Shown piece by piece: positions 8,538 to 16,354 of a stretch of DNA of 63,143 bases (the stretch's first letter is position 1; every line of letters begins with the position of its first letter). The translations under genes were made by a program, and so were the position numbers. The DNA comes from an uncultured Muribaculaceae bacterium (lineage in GTDB: Bacteria > Bacteroidota > Bacteroidia > Bacteroidales > Muribaculaceae), in contig CAJUHX010000007.1 in the NCBI GenBank assembly GCA_910586455.1, positions 1-63,143 on the forward strand. The letters are read 5' to 3'. The notes beneath the pieces are model-generated. The model was not told the DNA's origin, ran no database searches, and saw nothing but the letters and a program-made list of their open reading frames with translations.

Positions 8538-8568
8538 TTGTTTTTTCTGTGCTTTGCAACAAATAATA

Positions 8569-8601
8569 AGCCCTCTGTAATTCAGTTGATTACAGAGGGC
8601 T
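8569..8601 (-). terminator. Terminator of tRNA-Leu(TAA)
   Basis: A perfect 12-base inverted repeat, AGCCCTCTGTAA / TTACAGAGGGCT with a nine-base loop, lies five bases beyond the tRNA 3' end on the minus strand. Confidence 0.65.
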
Positions 8602-8606
8602 GCATG

Positions 8607-8690
8607 TGCCCGGAGCGGGACTCGAACCCGCACAGCCGAAAAGGCCAAGGGATTTTAAGTCCCTCGTGTCTACCATTCCACCATCCGGGC
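8607..8690 (-). tRNA. tRNA-Leu (anticodon TAA)
   Basis: The minus strand folds as a class II tRNA with acceptor arms GCCCGGA / TCCGGGC, discriminator A, anticodon loop CTTAAAA (anticodon TAA, reading UUA), a long variable arm and a T arm with GGTTCGAGTCC. CCA is not encoded. Its 3' end faces the phage-remnant patch, so it is a candidate former attachment site. Confidence 0.94.
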
Positions 8691-8700
8691 AAATGTGGGG

Positions 8701-8730
8701 CAAAGTTACAGATTTTTTTTTAATCTGCAA
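8701..8730 (-). promoter_or_regulatory. Promoter of tRNA-Leu(TAA)
   Basis: TTG (8730-8728), 19 bases and TAACTTTG (8708-8701) on the minus strand lie about ten bases upstream of the tRNA 5' end. A second TAACTTTG at 8753-8760 on the plus strand serves the divergent tRNA-Arg. Confidence 0.7.
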
Positions 8731-8778
8731 TACGTATGTCGCGAAAATTTGCTAACTTTGCATTATATTTCGATTCAT

Positions 8779-8850
8779 GCCCCGGTAGTTCAACGGATAG
8801 AATAGAAGTTTCCTAAACTTTAGATAGCAGTTCGATTCTGCTCCGGGGTA
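8779..8850 (+). tRNA. tRNA-Arg (anticodon CCT)
   Basis: The acceptor arms GCCCCGG / CCGGGGT, discriminator A, a D arm with GGATAG, anticodon loop TTCCTAA (anticodon CCT, reading AGG) and a T arm with GTTCGATTC form a standard cloverleaf. A TAACTTTG box at 8753-8760 lies upstream. Confidence 0.93.
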
Positions 8851-8856
8851 CAATGT

Positions 8857-8880
8857 ATTTCGCCCCGCATGGGGCGAAAT
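8857..8880 (+). terminator. Hairpin terminator after tRNA-Arg
   Basis: A perfect 10-base stem ATTTCGCCCC / GGGGCGAAAT with loop GCAT, followed by GTGTTTT, lies seven bases after the tRNA. It overlaps the first codons of the longer reading of the next gene, which argues for the shorter start at 8895. Confidence 0.65.
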
Positions 8881-8894
8881 GTGTTTTAGAACTA

Positions 8895-9605
8895 ATGGTT
8901 GCAGCCGAAGAACTTAAAGCTGAATGTCTGCGCCGCCGCTATGCCGCGCTGCTTGAAAAGCCCGACACTTTTCCGTCGGGCCACAACTGGGCGTATATAA
9001 TCGAGCACCGCATGACCGGCCTCGGCCCGGCGCTTTACCGCAAGTATCTTGTGGCACTGATGCTTCAGGAGGAACAGCGCAGCGGACTGCATGTGGTGGC
9101 TCTGAAGTATTTTCCGGAATATCTGCGGAGTGTCGACCGACGACATGCTCTCGACACTGTCTACGGCGATGTGTCCACAATGCCCGACGAGTTTGTGCGC
9201 CTTGTCGACGAATGTCAGTTCTTCGACGCCGTGCGCCTGCAGAGTCTTCTTGCCGCAGGCGATGCCGCCTCGCTGCAGTTGGTGGTGCGCTGTCTGCCGG
9301 CATTCCAGCCCGAGTACGACCGCAGCGACCTTGAGTCCATGGAGCGTCTGCTGCACTCTTTAAGGCAGCTTCCGCCGTTGGGCAGGGTAGAGGAGCGCCG
9401 CACATTATTAGGAGCCAGGCGTGTGTATATGTGTCCGTATGGCCACAGCAACAATGTCGAAGCGGAGTTCTGCGCCGAGTGTGGCTGCGACATCTACGGC
9501 CTCGACGAGGAGGGCCGCAAGGCTATATCGGATTTTGGCCTGCGCTGTGAGGCTTTGCGCGACATGTTACGGGATTTATCATATTTTAACCGAGATGGGC
9601 AATAA
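8895..9605 (+). CDS. Zinc-ribbon protein of unknown function, upstream of recA
   Basis: The 236-residue protein is mostly helical and charged. Near residues 177-200 it has CPYGHSNNVEAEFCAECGCD, a likely zinc ribbon using CxxxH/C and CxxC ligands, followed by a short helical tail. No signal peptide or membrane helix is seen, so it is probably cytoplasmic. I do not recognise the family. The ATG at 8895 is chosen because the earlier ATG at 8853 lies in the tRNA terminator. It ends 53 bases before recA, whose -7 box lies in that gap, so the two are probably separate units. Confidence 0.7.
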   Translation: MVAAEELKAECLRRRYAALLEKPDTFPSGHNWAYIIEHRMTGLGPALYRKYLVALMLQEEQRSGLHVVALKYFPEYLRSVDRRHALDTVYGDVSTMPDEFVRLVDECQFFDAVRLQSLLAAGDAASLQLVVRCLPAFQPEYDRSDLESMERLLHSLRQLPPLGRVEERRTLLGARRVYMCPYGHSNNVEAEFCAECGCDIYGLDEEGRKAISDFGLRCEALRDMLRDLSYFNRDGQ

Positions 9606-9624
9606 TATTGCTCCTGAAAATCCG

Positions 9625-9632
9625 TAACTTTG
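9625..9632 (+). promoter_or_regulatory. -7 element of the recA promoter
   Basis: TAACTTTG lies 27 bases upstream of the recA ATG. The -33 element is weak. This places transcription start near 9638 and supports the start codon at 9659. No LexA-like operator palindrome was recognised around it. Confidence 0.55.
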
Positions 9633-9658
9633 TAACAGAAACTAAAAACAGTCCAAAA

Positions 9659-10846
9659 ATGGAAAAACCTAAGAAAAGTACAAAGAAGACAGCTGTGGAC
9701 GAAGGCAATCCGCAGGCTGCCCGGCTCGAAGCCCTTGCTCAGGCAATGGGGCGTATAGAAAAAGCATACGGTCGCGGCGCCGTGATGAAACTCGGCGACG
9801 AAGTGGTAGAGGATGTCGACGTGATTCCCACCGGTTCAGTAGGCCTCAACTATGCTCTTGGTGTGGGCGGTTACCCCCGCGGACGTATCATTGAGATATT
9901 CGGTCCGGAATCGTCGGGTAAGACCACTCTGGCCATCCATGCCATAGCCGAGGCGCAGAAGCAGGGCGGCATCGCGGCCATTATCGACGCCGAACATGCC
10001 TTTGACCGCTTCTATGCCCAGCAGCTTGGTGTAGACATCAACAATCTGCTTATTTCGCAGCCCGACAACGGCGAGCAGGCCCTTGAAATCGCCGAGCAGC
10101 TGATACGCTCGAGCGCCATCGATATTCTGGTGGTCGACTCCGTGGCCGCGCTGACGCCCAAAAATGAAATCGAAGGCGAGATGGGCGACCGCAATATGGG
10201 TCTGCAGGCACGCCTTATGTCGCAGGCCATGCGTAAGCTCACCGGCGCCATATCGCGCACCAACACCACCTGTATTTTCATAAACCAGTTGCGTGAGAAA
10301 ATAGGTCAGATGTTCGGCCCCACCGAAACCACCACCGGCGGAAACGCGCTGAAATTCTATGCTTCGGTGCGTATCGACATCCGCTCGCGCAATCCTATCA
10401 AGGACGGCGACGATGTGCTTGGCAAACGCGCCTTTATAAAGGTGGTGAAAAACAAGGTGGCCCCTCCCTTCAAGCGCGCCGAGTTCGACATCATGTTCGG
10501 CGAGGGCATCAGCAAAACCGGCGAGGTAATAGACCTTGGTGTTGAATATGGCGTGATAAAGAAGAGCGGTTCGTGGTTCAGCTACAACGACACCAAGCTC
10601 GGCCAGGGCCGCGAGGGTGTGAAGTCCATGCTGGCCGACAATCCCGAACTGCTCGACGAACTCAGCCGTGCCGTGGCCGATGCCATGAAACAGGCCGAGG
10701 AAGAACGTCGCGGCAAAAACGGCTCCCCGGCCCGCAAGCCAAAGGCCTCAGAGGAGGAGCCGGCTGCCCCGGCTAAAGAGTCCGACGGCACTCTGGACTT
10801 CGACGACAGTCTGCCCGACGATTTCTCGATTGAAGAAGATCTCTGA
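9659..10846 (+). CDS. recA: Recombinase RecA
   Basis: The 395-residue protein is a full-length RecA: N-terminal polymerisation helix (RLEALAQAMGRIEKAYGRG), Walker A FGPESSGKTT (about 81-90), the ILVVDSVAAL Walker B strand, the L1 and L2 DNA-binding loops (MGLQARLMSQAMRKLTG; ETTTGGNALKFYASVR), and an extended acidic C-terminal tail ending DDFSIEEDL. It forms filaments on single-stranded DNA for recombination and SOS induction. The Lys/Thr-rich N-terminal extension (MEKPKKSTKKTA) is usual in Bacteroidetes. queF begins two bases after its stop codon. Confidence 0.97.
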   Translation: MEKPKKSTKKTAVDEGNPQAARLEALAQAMGRIEKAYGRGAVMKLGDEVVEDVDVIPTGSVGLNYALGVGGYPRGRIIEIFGPESSGKTTLAIHAIAEAQKQGGIAAIIDAEHAFDRFYAQQLGVDINNLLISQPDNGEQALEIAEQLIRSSAIDILVVDSVAALTPKNEIEGEMGDRNMGLQARLMSQAMRKLTGAISRTNTTCIFINQLREKIGQMFGPTETTTGGNALKFYASVRIDIRSRNPIKDGDDVLGKRAFIKVVKNKVAPPFKRAEFDIMFGEGISKTGEVIDLGVEYGVIKKSGSWFSYNDTKLGQGREGVKSMLADNPELLDELSRAVADAMKQAEEERRGKNGSPARKPKASEEEPAAPAKESDGTLDFDDSLPDDFSIEEDL

Positions 10847-10848
10847 TA

Positions 10849-11352
10849 TTGACTTTAAATACCCCTAAGAAAGTGCGAACCGACGAAGAAGTAAAAGACT
10901 GCACACTGCTGGGTAACCAGGGTGTGAAATATCCAACCGACTATGCGCCCGAGGTGCTGGAAACTTTCATCAACAAGCATCCCGGCAATGAATATCTGGT
11001 TACGTTCAACTGCCCGGAATTCACCTCGCTGTGCCCCATTACCGGCCAACCTGATTTCGCGCGCATTATAATAAACTATATACCGCGCGAACGCATGGTC
11101 GAAAGCAAGAGTCTGAAACTGTACCTGTTCAGTTTCCGCAACCACGGCGACTTTCACGAAGACTGCGTGAACGTGATTATGAAAGATCTGGTGAAGCTGA
11201 TGGATCCTCGTTATATAGAGGTGATTGGCATGTTTACTCCCCGTGGCGGCATATCCATATATCCCTTTGCCAACTATGGCGACGCCGAACATCAGGAACT
11301 GGCACGCCAGCGCATGCTCCAGGCATTTTCAAACTATAATATGGTAAAATAA
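10849..11352 (+). CDS. queF: NADPH-dependent 7-cyano-7-deazaguanine reductase (QueF)
   Basis: The 167-residue protein is a short unimodular QueF of the T-fold. It reduces preQ0 to preQ1 in queuosine tRNA modification. The catalytic Cys is in FTSLCPITGQPDF (about residue 62), with the nearby Asp (69), and the NADPH-binding motif ESKSLKLYLFSFRNHGDFHE is present. The start is TTG at 10849, since no ATG occurs near the N-terminus and this places the gene two bases after recA; a GTG nine codons in is the alternative. It pairs with queC immediately downstream. Confidence 0.93.
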   Translation: MTLNTPKKVRTDEEVKDCTLLGNQGVKYPTDYAPEVLETFINKHPGNEYLVTFNCPEFTSLCPITGQPDFARIIINYIPRERMVESKSLKLYLFSFRNHGDFHEDCVNVIMKDLVKLMDPRYIEVIGMFTPRGGISIYPFANYGDAEHQELARQRMLQAFSNYNMVK

Positions 11353-11354
11353 AT

Positions 11355-12011
11355 ATGGGAAAAGATACTTTGATGGTGCTGTCGGGCGGCATGGACTCCG
11401 TGACCATGCTCTACGAATACGCACACCGCATTGACCTGGCCGTTAACTTCATCTACGGTTCGAACCACAATATGCGCGAGTTGGAGTTCGCGCGCCTGCA
11501 CTGCAAGCGTCTGGGTATCGAACTGGTGGAAATCGACCTCAGTTTCATAGGCGAGAATTTCCATTCGTCGCTTCTCGAGGGTTCCGACGCCATACCCGAA
11601 GGCGAGTACGACTTCGACAATATGAAAAGCACCGTGGTGCCTTTCCGCAACGGCATCATGCTGGCTGCTGCCGCCGGTCTGGCCGAGAGCCGGGGTATTA
11701 AAGCTGTGATGATTGCCAACCATGCGGGCGACCATGCACTGTATCCCGATTGCCGCGACTCATTTATCCGTGCCATGGCCGGAGCCATCGCCGAGGGTAC
11801 ATACGACCGTATTGAACTTCGTGCGCCATATAGTCTGCTTACCAAGACACAGATTGCCGAGCGTGGCAAGAGTATGGAGCTTGACTACAGCGAAACCTAT
11901 AGTTGCTACAAGGGCGGTGAAAAGCATTGCGGACGCTGCGGCACATGCCAGGAGCGCAAATCAGCTCTGGCTGAAGCCGGTATCGACGACCCTACAGAAT
12001 ACGAAGAATAG
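11355..12011 (+). CDS. queC: 7-cyano-7-deazaguanine synthase (QueC)
   Basis: The 218-residue enzyme makes preQ0 from 7-carboxy-7-deazaguanine, ammonia and ATP, one step before QueF. It has the PP-loop SGGMDS at residues 10-15 and a C-terminal zinc-binding Cys set in CYKGGEKHCGRCGTCQERK. It starts two bases after queF, so recA, queF and queC probably share transcripts. queD and queE are not in the window. A strong terminator follows at 12045. Confidence 0.95.
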   Translation: MGKDTLMVLSGGMDSVTMLYEYAHRIDLAVNFIYGSNHNMRELEFARLHCKRLGIELVEIDLSFIGENFHSSLLEGSDAIPEGEYDFDNMKSTVVPFRNGIMLAAAAGLAESRGIKAVMIANHAGDHALYPDCRDSFIRAMAGAIAEGTYDRIELRAPYSLLTKTQIAERGKSMELDYSETYSCYKGGEKHCGRCGTCQERKSALAEAGIDDPTEYEE

Positions 12012-12044
12012 TACATAGGCAGCAGTTGTTGCCTATTAATACTC

Positions 12045-12093
12045 GCCTGTGCCATCCCGTTGTTCTGACGGGATGGCACAGGCAAGTTTTTTA
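12045..12093 (+). terminator. Terminator of the recA-queF-queC unit
   Basis: A perfect 15-base stem (12045-12059 with 12069-12083) is followed by AAGTTTTTTATT. It could also act on the convergent pyrC transcript. Confidence 0.85.
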
Positions 12094-12125
12094 TTTCCCT
12101 CGGAGAGCCGCCAACAGCCTCTAAA

Positions 12126-13430
12126 TTATGCGAACTCCAGCGGACGGCCCGGTGCCTCAGGTGCGGCGCCGTTGATCCATGTGCGGAGTACCCGCCAGCC
12201 GAGGTGTTCGCCGGCCATGGGAGTCCAGCCGCAGAGGCTCAGCACATCACTGTCCTGCACTATCCGGTCGTGGCGTTCCACCAGCACCAGGTCGGCGTAG
12301 TAGCCTTCGGCTATGCTGCCGCGGCCACGTATGCCGAACAGCTCGGCTGGAGCCTGTGCCATCTTGCGGGCCACGAATGCAGGATTGTCGTACAGCGTTA
12401 GCATTGCCGGCAACGAGAACTGTACCATAGGCGAGCCGCTGGCAGCTTTCAGCAGGTCGCCGGCTTTGTCGGCCGGCAGATGTGGGGCGTGGTCGGTGGC
12501 CACCATGTCGAGTCGCCCTTCGACAAGTGCCGAACGCAGGCGCTCGCGGTGTTCGGGGCCTTTTACGGCCGGATTCATTTTTATACGCGCACCGCGACGT
12601 TTGTAGTCGTCGGAACACCACCACAGATGGTGGGGCGACACCTCGGCGGTGATTCGTTTGCCGGCTACGGGACCGGCATCGAGCAAGGCGCACTCGTCGG
12701 CAGTCGACACGTGGGCCAGATGCAGACGCGAGCCGTAGCGTGATGCCAGTTCCATAGCCCGTTCGGAGGCTCTCACACAGGCCTCGACCGAGCGCAGCCG
12801 GCTGTGCAGACTCACAGGCAATTCTTCGCCGAACTCGGCGCGCAGGCGCTGCAGGTTGGCGGCTATGACGGTATCGTCTTCGGCATGTACCACTATCGGC
12901 GCCTCGACTTCGGCAAATATGGCCTCGACGGCTCCATTGCCTTCCACTGCCATATTGCCGGTACTCTGACCCATGAACAGCTTTACACCCGGCACGCGGT
13001 CGAACGGCAGACTGCGCAGCAGCCCGAGATTGTCGCTTGTGGCCCCCATGAAGAAAGCGTAGTTGCCCACGGCGCTTGCGGCGGCGATGCGGTTTTTCTC
13101 CTCCCACGCTTCGAGTGTGGTTGTGGGCGGAATGGTGTTGGGCATGTCAATCCAGCTGGTCACACCTCCGGCAGCCGCGGCGCGGCTCTCCGAAGCCATT
13201 GTGGCCTTATGGATAAGGCCGGGTTCGCGGAAGTGGACATGGCAGTCGATGGCGCCGGGCATGAGAGTGGCTCCGCAGGCGTCGACAACTTCGGTGGCCT
13301 CGCCTGTAAGTTCTGCCGGTGCCGGCCCCTGTCCGGTGCGGATTATACGTTCGCCTTCGATGGCCACATATCCTAAAAGTGGCGCCTCCGAGCTTGGAAA
13401 CACCACCTGTGCGTTATGAATCAATAACAT
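12126..13430 (-). CDS. pyrC: Dihydroorotase
   Basis: The 434-residue amidohydrolase closes N-carbamoyl-aspartate to dihydroorotate in pyrimidine synthesis. The metal-binding motif DCHVHFREPG (about 62-71) is typical of class I dihydroorotases, and later His/Asp ligands appear in VVHAEDD, LAHVSTADE and MVATDHAPH. Allantoinase is the main alternative, but no purine catabolism genes are nearby. It is the last gene of a minus-strand set, 35 bases after the GT2 enzyme. Confidence 0.9.
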   Translation of the reverse strand: MLLIHNAQVVFPSSEAPLLGYVAIEGERIIRTGQGPAPAELTGEATEVVDACGATLMPGAIDCHVHFREPGLIHKATMASESRAAAAGGVTSWIDMPNTIPPTTTLEAWEEKNRIAAASAVGNYAFFMGATSDNLGLLRSLPFDRVPGVKLFMGQSTGNMAVEGNGAVEAIFAEVEAPIVVHAEDDTVIAANLQRLRAEFGEELPVSLHSRLRSVEACVRASERAMELASRYGSRLHLAHVSTADECALLDAGPVAGKRITAEVSPHHLWWCSDDYKRRGARIKMNPAVKGPEHRERLRSALVEGRLDMVATDHAPHLPADKAGDLLKAASGSPMVQFSLPAMLTLYDNPAFVARKMAQAPAELFGIRGRGSIAEGYYADLVLVERHDRIVQDSDVLSLCGWTPMAGEHLGWRVLRTWINGAAPEAPGRPLEFA

Positions 13431-13448
13431 ATTTCAATTATTGTAATA

Positions 13449-13466
13449 AGAGCCTGTCTAAAAACT
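13449..13466. repeat. Half-site resembling the palindrome arm at 30131
   Basis: AGAGCCTGTCTAAAAACT matches AGAGCTTGTTTAAAAACT at 30131-30148 at 16 of 18 positions. It touches the stop codon of the glycosyltransferase gene. Only two places in the window carry it, so dispersal is unproven. Confidence 0.35.
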
Positions 13467-14230
13467 CATGCTTTATACTTCTTGAAAAAACTGTTCCACT
13501 TCAGCCTTATCACACCGAACACGGCCTCTCCGAAGATGCTCGAGTTCATCTTGCTGGTGCCAAGCACACGGTTTACGAAGATAATGGGCACTTCGGTAAT
13601 GCGGAAACCGTATTTGTAGGCTGTGAACTTCATTTCAATCTGGAAGGCATAGCCCTTGAACTTGATTTTGTCCAGGTCCATTGTTCGCAGCACTTTACTG
13701 TGATAGCATACAAATCCGGCGGTGGTGTCGTGGATGGGCATACGTGTAATCATGCGTACATATTTCGAGGCGTAATAGCTCATAAGTACACGTCCCATTG
13801 GCCAGTTGACTACGTTCACGCCGGTGACGTATCGCGAACCAACGGCCACATCGGCGCCGTCGACTGCCACGGCCTTGTACAGTTTCAGCAGGTCGAGTGG
13901 ATTGTGCGAGAAGTCGGCGTCCATCTCGAATATGTATTCGTAGCCGTGGTCGAGGGCGAATTTGAAACCTGTGATGTATGCAGTGCCCAGACCGAGTTTG
14001 CCGGAGCGCTCTATAATATGTATGCGGCCCGGGGCTGCGGCCATCATGTCTTTTACAATGGCGGCTGTGCCGTCGGGCGAGTTGTCGTCTATTACGAGAA
14101 TGTCGAACTGATGTTCGAGCGCGAGAACTGCCTTGATAATAGCTTCGGCATTCTCGCGTTCGTTGTACATCGGTATGATTACCACCGAGTCCCGGCGGCT
14201 GTCAGAATCATTAGTCATTTCAATTCGCAA
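13466..14230 (-). CDS. GT2 glycosyltransferase, polyprenol-phosphate mannose synthase type
   Basis: The 254-residue protein is a family 2 glycosyltransferase of the dolichol-phosphate-mannose synthase group. The nucleotide-sugar site shows VVIIPMYNERENAE, VIDDNSPDGT and the metal-binding EMDADFSHNP. The protein lacks the long multi-membrane tail found in some relatives, so it is a soluble or membrane-associated type. It would charge a polyprenol phosphate with a sugar for glycosylation outside the membrane. An alternative start is the second Met (MTNDSDSRRD). It is read with pyrC on the minus strand. Confidence 0.85.
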   Translation of the reverse strand: MRIEMTNDSDSRRDSVVIIPMYNERENAEAIIKAVLALEHQFDILVIDDNSPDGTAAIVKDMMAAAPGRIHIIERSGKLGLGTAYITGFKFALDHGYEYIFEMDADFSHNPLDLLKLYKAVAVDGADVAVGSRYVTGVNVVNWPMGRVLMSYYASKYVRMITRMPIHDTTAGFVCYHSKVLRTMDLDKIKFKGYAFQIEMKFTAYKYGFRITEVPIIFVNRVLGTSKMNSSIFGEAVFGVIRLKWNSFFKKYKA

Positions 14231-14254
14231 AGGTCTTAAAATGTTTCAAGAAAC

Positions 14255-14317
14255 CATAGAACCATAGCTTGCCATAGAACTATAAAAAGTGTTGCTATGG
14301 AAAGCTATGCTTCTATG
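14255..14317. repeat. Long imperfect hairpin between the POT and GT2 genes
   Basis: About 23 bases pair with two or three interruptions, built from repeats of the word CATAG / CTATG (CATAGAACCATAGCTT against AAGCTATGCTTCTATG). On the minus strand it follows the transporter stop codon, so it may slow or end transcription. There is no good T run. Confidence 0.5.
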
Positions 14318-14365
14318 ATTTCTGTATCAAACCGGTCAGTGACCTTTAACTTTTTATATTCAACA

Positions 14366-16165
14366 TCAGATAGCGTCGTCCTCCACCGATTCGATGGCTT
14401 CGGCGGCAGGAACGGCTGAATCGTCGGCGGTAGCGGCCTCGAGTTTCTTCATGATAGAGAAGATGAAGGCAGCCGAAAGCAGACAGATTACAATAAGTAT
14501 GGCCCAGATAACGTACACCGGAATCTTGCCCCACAGCAGCATGGGAATCGATACCAGGTAGTTGCCGATGGCCGTAGCGGCAAACCAGCCGCCCATCATC
14601 GAGCCTTTGAGCTTGGGAGGAGCCACTTTGGATACGAACGATATACCCATGGGCGACAACAGCAGTTCGGCAAAGGTAAGCAGCAGATAGGTGCTTATGA
14701 GCCAGTTGGGCGATACTTCGCCGTTGGTGCCTACCAGCGACAGAGATGCCAGTACCATCACGCCGTAGGCAGCGCCGGCCATAATCATGCCGTAGCCAAT
14801 TTTACGGGGTGCCGAAGGCTCTTTGCCCTTGCCGGCCAGCCAGGCGAACAGGGCCATGGAGAACGGAGTCAGAGCCACTACGTAGAAGGGGTTGAACTGC
14901 TGATAGATAGCGGGGTCAATGCCTTCGACAGTGGCGGGGGTTTGGTTGTAGATATATACCACTACTCCAAGGCAGGCGGCGAGTACGAGGGCGCAGATTA
15001 CACGGCCCTTGTTGGTGCTGCTCTGAATCATGCCGAAGAAAGCGTAAACACCGGCGGCGATGGATGCCAGTGCCCAGATATTGAAGCCGATGCGGGTCCA
15101 GCCGGTGGCTACCGACGAAGTACAGCTCTTGGCGAACTCAGTCAGAGTCTGGCCGTTCTGGTGGAATACCATCCAGAAGAAGATAACTACAGCGAACACC
15201 AGCAGCAGGGCAACTACGCGCTGCTTGGTCTGCTGGGGAGTGAGCTCCTTGACATTCTGCTGAGCGGCTGCGGCGGCTTTGGGGTCTTTTTTGTTATCGA
15301 TGATATGAGCGTAGGTCTTGCGTCCGAGGAAGTATATGAGGAAGCTGATAATCAGCGACACGCATGCCAGACCGAATGCCCACGAGCAACCGTTGGCAAA
15401 GTTGGTGATGTAGCCGGTGGCGAAGTCGCTGAGGTTCGATACTTCCATGCCGCAGCGGCTTGCGAAGTCCGACAGATAGTTGCTCAGGAACGCACCCAGG
15501 TCGGCGCCCGGTTCCATGCCGTTCTTGGCGGCGAACTCGGTCATGGCCTTGATGGTTTCCTCGTTCTGTGGCATGTTGGTGAAGTTCTGGGTGTCGATGC
15601 ACCAGTTGCTCACGGTGGCGGCCATGGGGTCGTTGGTGAGGTAACCGGCCTTGGAGAGGGCCCAGTTCTTGAGGCCTACGGCAGCCATGGGAGCGAACAT
15701 CGAGCCCAGGTTGATGGCCATGTAGAACAGCGAGAAAGCCGAGTCGCGCTTGTCGGCGTAGCGCTGTTCATTATAAAGGTCGCCCACCATTACCTGCAGG
15801 TTGCCCTTGAACAGGCCGGTACCTGCCGAAATCAGCAGCAGGGCGGCAAAAAGAATCATAAGCGAAGTATTGCTGCGTACGGCAGTCGGAGCCGACATAA
15901 GGGCATAGCCCACAAACATCACGGCAATACCGGTGGTTACACACTTGGAGAAGCTCCATTTGTCGGCGAGCCAGCCACCTACCAGAGGCATAAAATATAC
16001 TAAGGCAAGGAAGATTGAAAAAATCTGGCCGGTCCAGGCTGCATCGAGGCCGAACTTGGCCTGGATATAGAACAGGAAAATCGCCAGCATGGTGTAGTAG
16101 CCGAAACGCTCGCCTGTGTTGGCTAACGCTAAGACATACAACGCTTTGGGTTGGTTCTTGAACAT
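14366..16165 (-). CDS. POT-family proton-dependent oligopeptide transporter
   Basis: The 599-residue protein is a multi-pass major-facilitator transporter of the POT/PTR group, which imports di- and tripeptides. It begins with NTGERFGYYTMLAIFLFY, the family's N-terminal helix, and has the later FKGNLQVMVGDLY region and a large insert between central helices (about 170-235). The proton-coupling motif ExxER reads NTGER: the first Glu is Asn (residue 16), while the second Glu and the Arg are kept. This may be normal for the Bacteroidetes branch. It is the first gene of a minus-strand run leading to the GT2 and pyrC genes, 135 bases apart. Confidence 0.88.
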   Translation of the reverse strand: MFKNQPKALYVLALANTGERFGYYTMLAIFLFYIQAKFGLDAAWTGQIFSIFLALVYFMPLVGGWLADKWSFSKCVTTGIAVMFVGYALMSAPTAVRSNTSLMILFAALLLISAGTGLFKGNLQVMVGDLYNEQRYADKRDSAFSLFYMAINLGSMFAPMAAVGLKNWALSKAGYLTNDPMAATVSNWCIDTQNFTNMPQNEETIKAMTEFAAKNGMEPGADLGAFLSNYLSDFASRCGMEVSNLSDFATGYITNFANGCSWAFGLACVSLIISFLIYFLGRKTYAHIIDNKKDPKAAAAAQQNVKELTPQQTKQRVVALLLVFAVVIFFWMVFHQNGQTLTEFAKSCTSSVATGWTRIGFNIWALASIAAGVYAFFGMIQSSTNKGRVICALVLAACLGVVVYIYNQTPATVEGIDPAIYQQFNPFYVVALTPFSMALFAWLAGKGKEPSAPRKIGYGMIMAGAAYGVMVLASLSLVGTNGEVSPNWLISTYLLLTFAELLLSPMGISFVSKVAPPKLKGSMMGGWFAATAIGNYLVSIPMLLWGKIPVYVIWAILIVICLLSAAFIFSIMKKLEAATADDSAVPAAEAIESVEDDAI

Positions 16166-16271
16166 GATATTATTTTGTTGGATTTGTAAATAGTCACTCG
16201 CGCTGCGGGCTCGCGCCCGGTTTCAGTGTGCTAAGATACGCATTATTTTTCGGATTTCGGCTTTTTTTATG

Positions 16272-16279
16272 TAAATTTG
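16272..16279 (+). promoter_or_regulatory. -7 element before the AAA+ regulator
   Basis: TAAATTTG fits the Bacteroidetes consensus and puts transcription start near 16285. The TTG codon at 16277 is therefore not a usable start, and the ATG at 16355 is preferred. Confidence 0.55.
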
Positions 16280-16354
16280 CAGAGAAAATGTTTCCGGCGA
16301 GTGTTGCAGAACCATATTCCGCAACACCTTTGCCATCCCCCTTGTTCGTACAAT

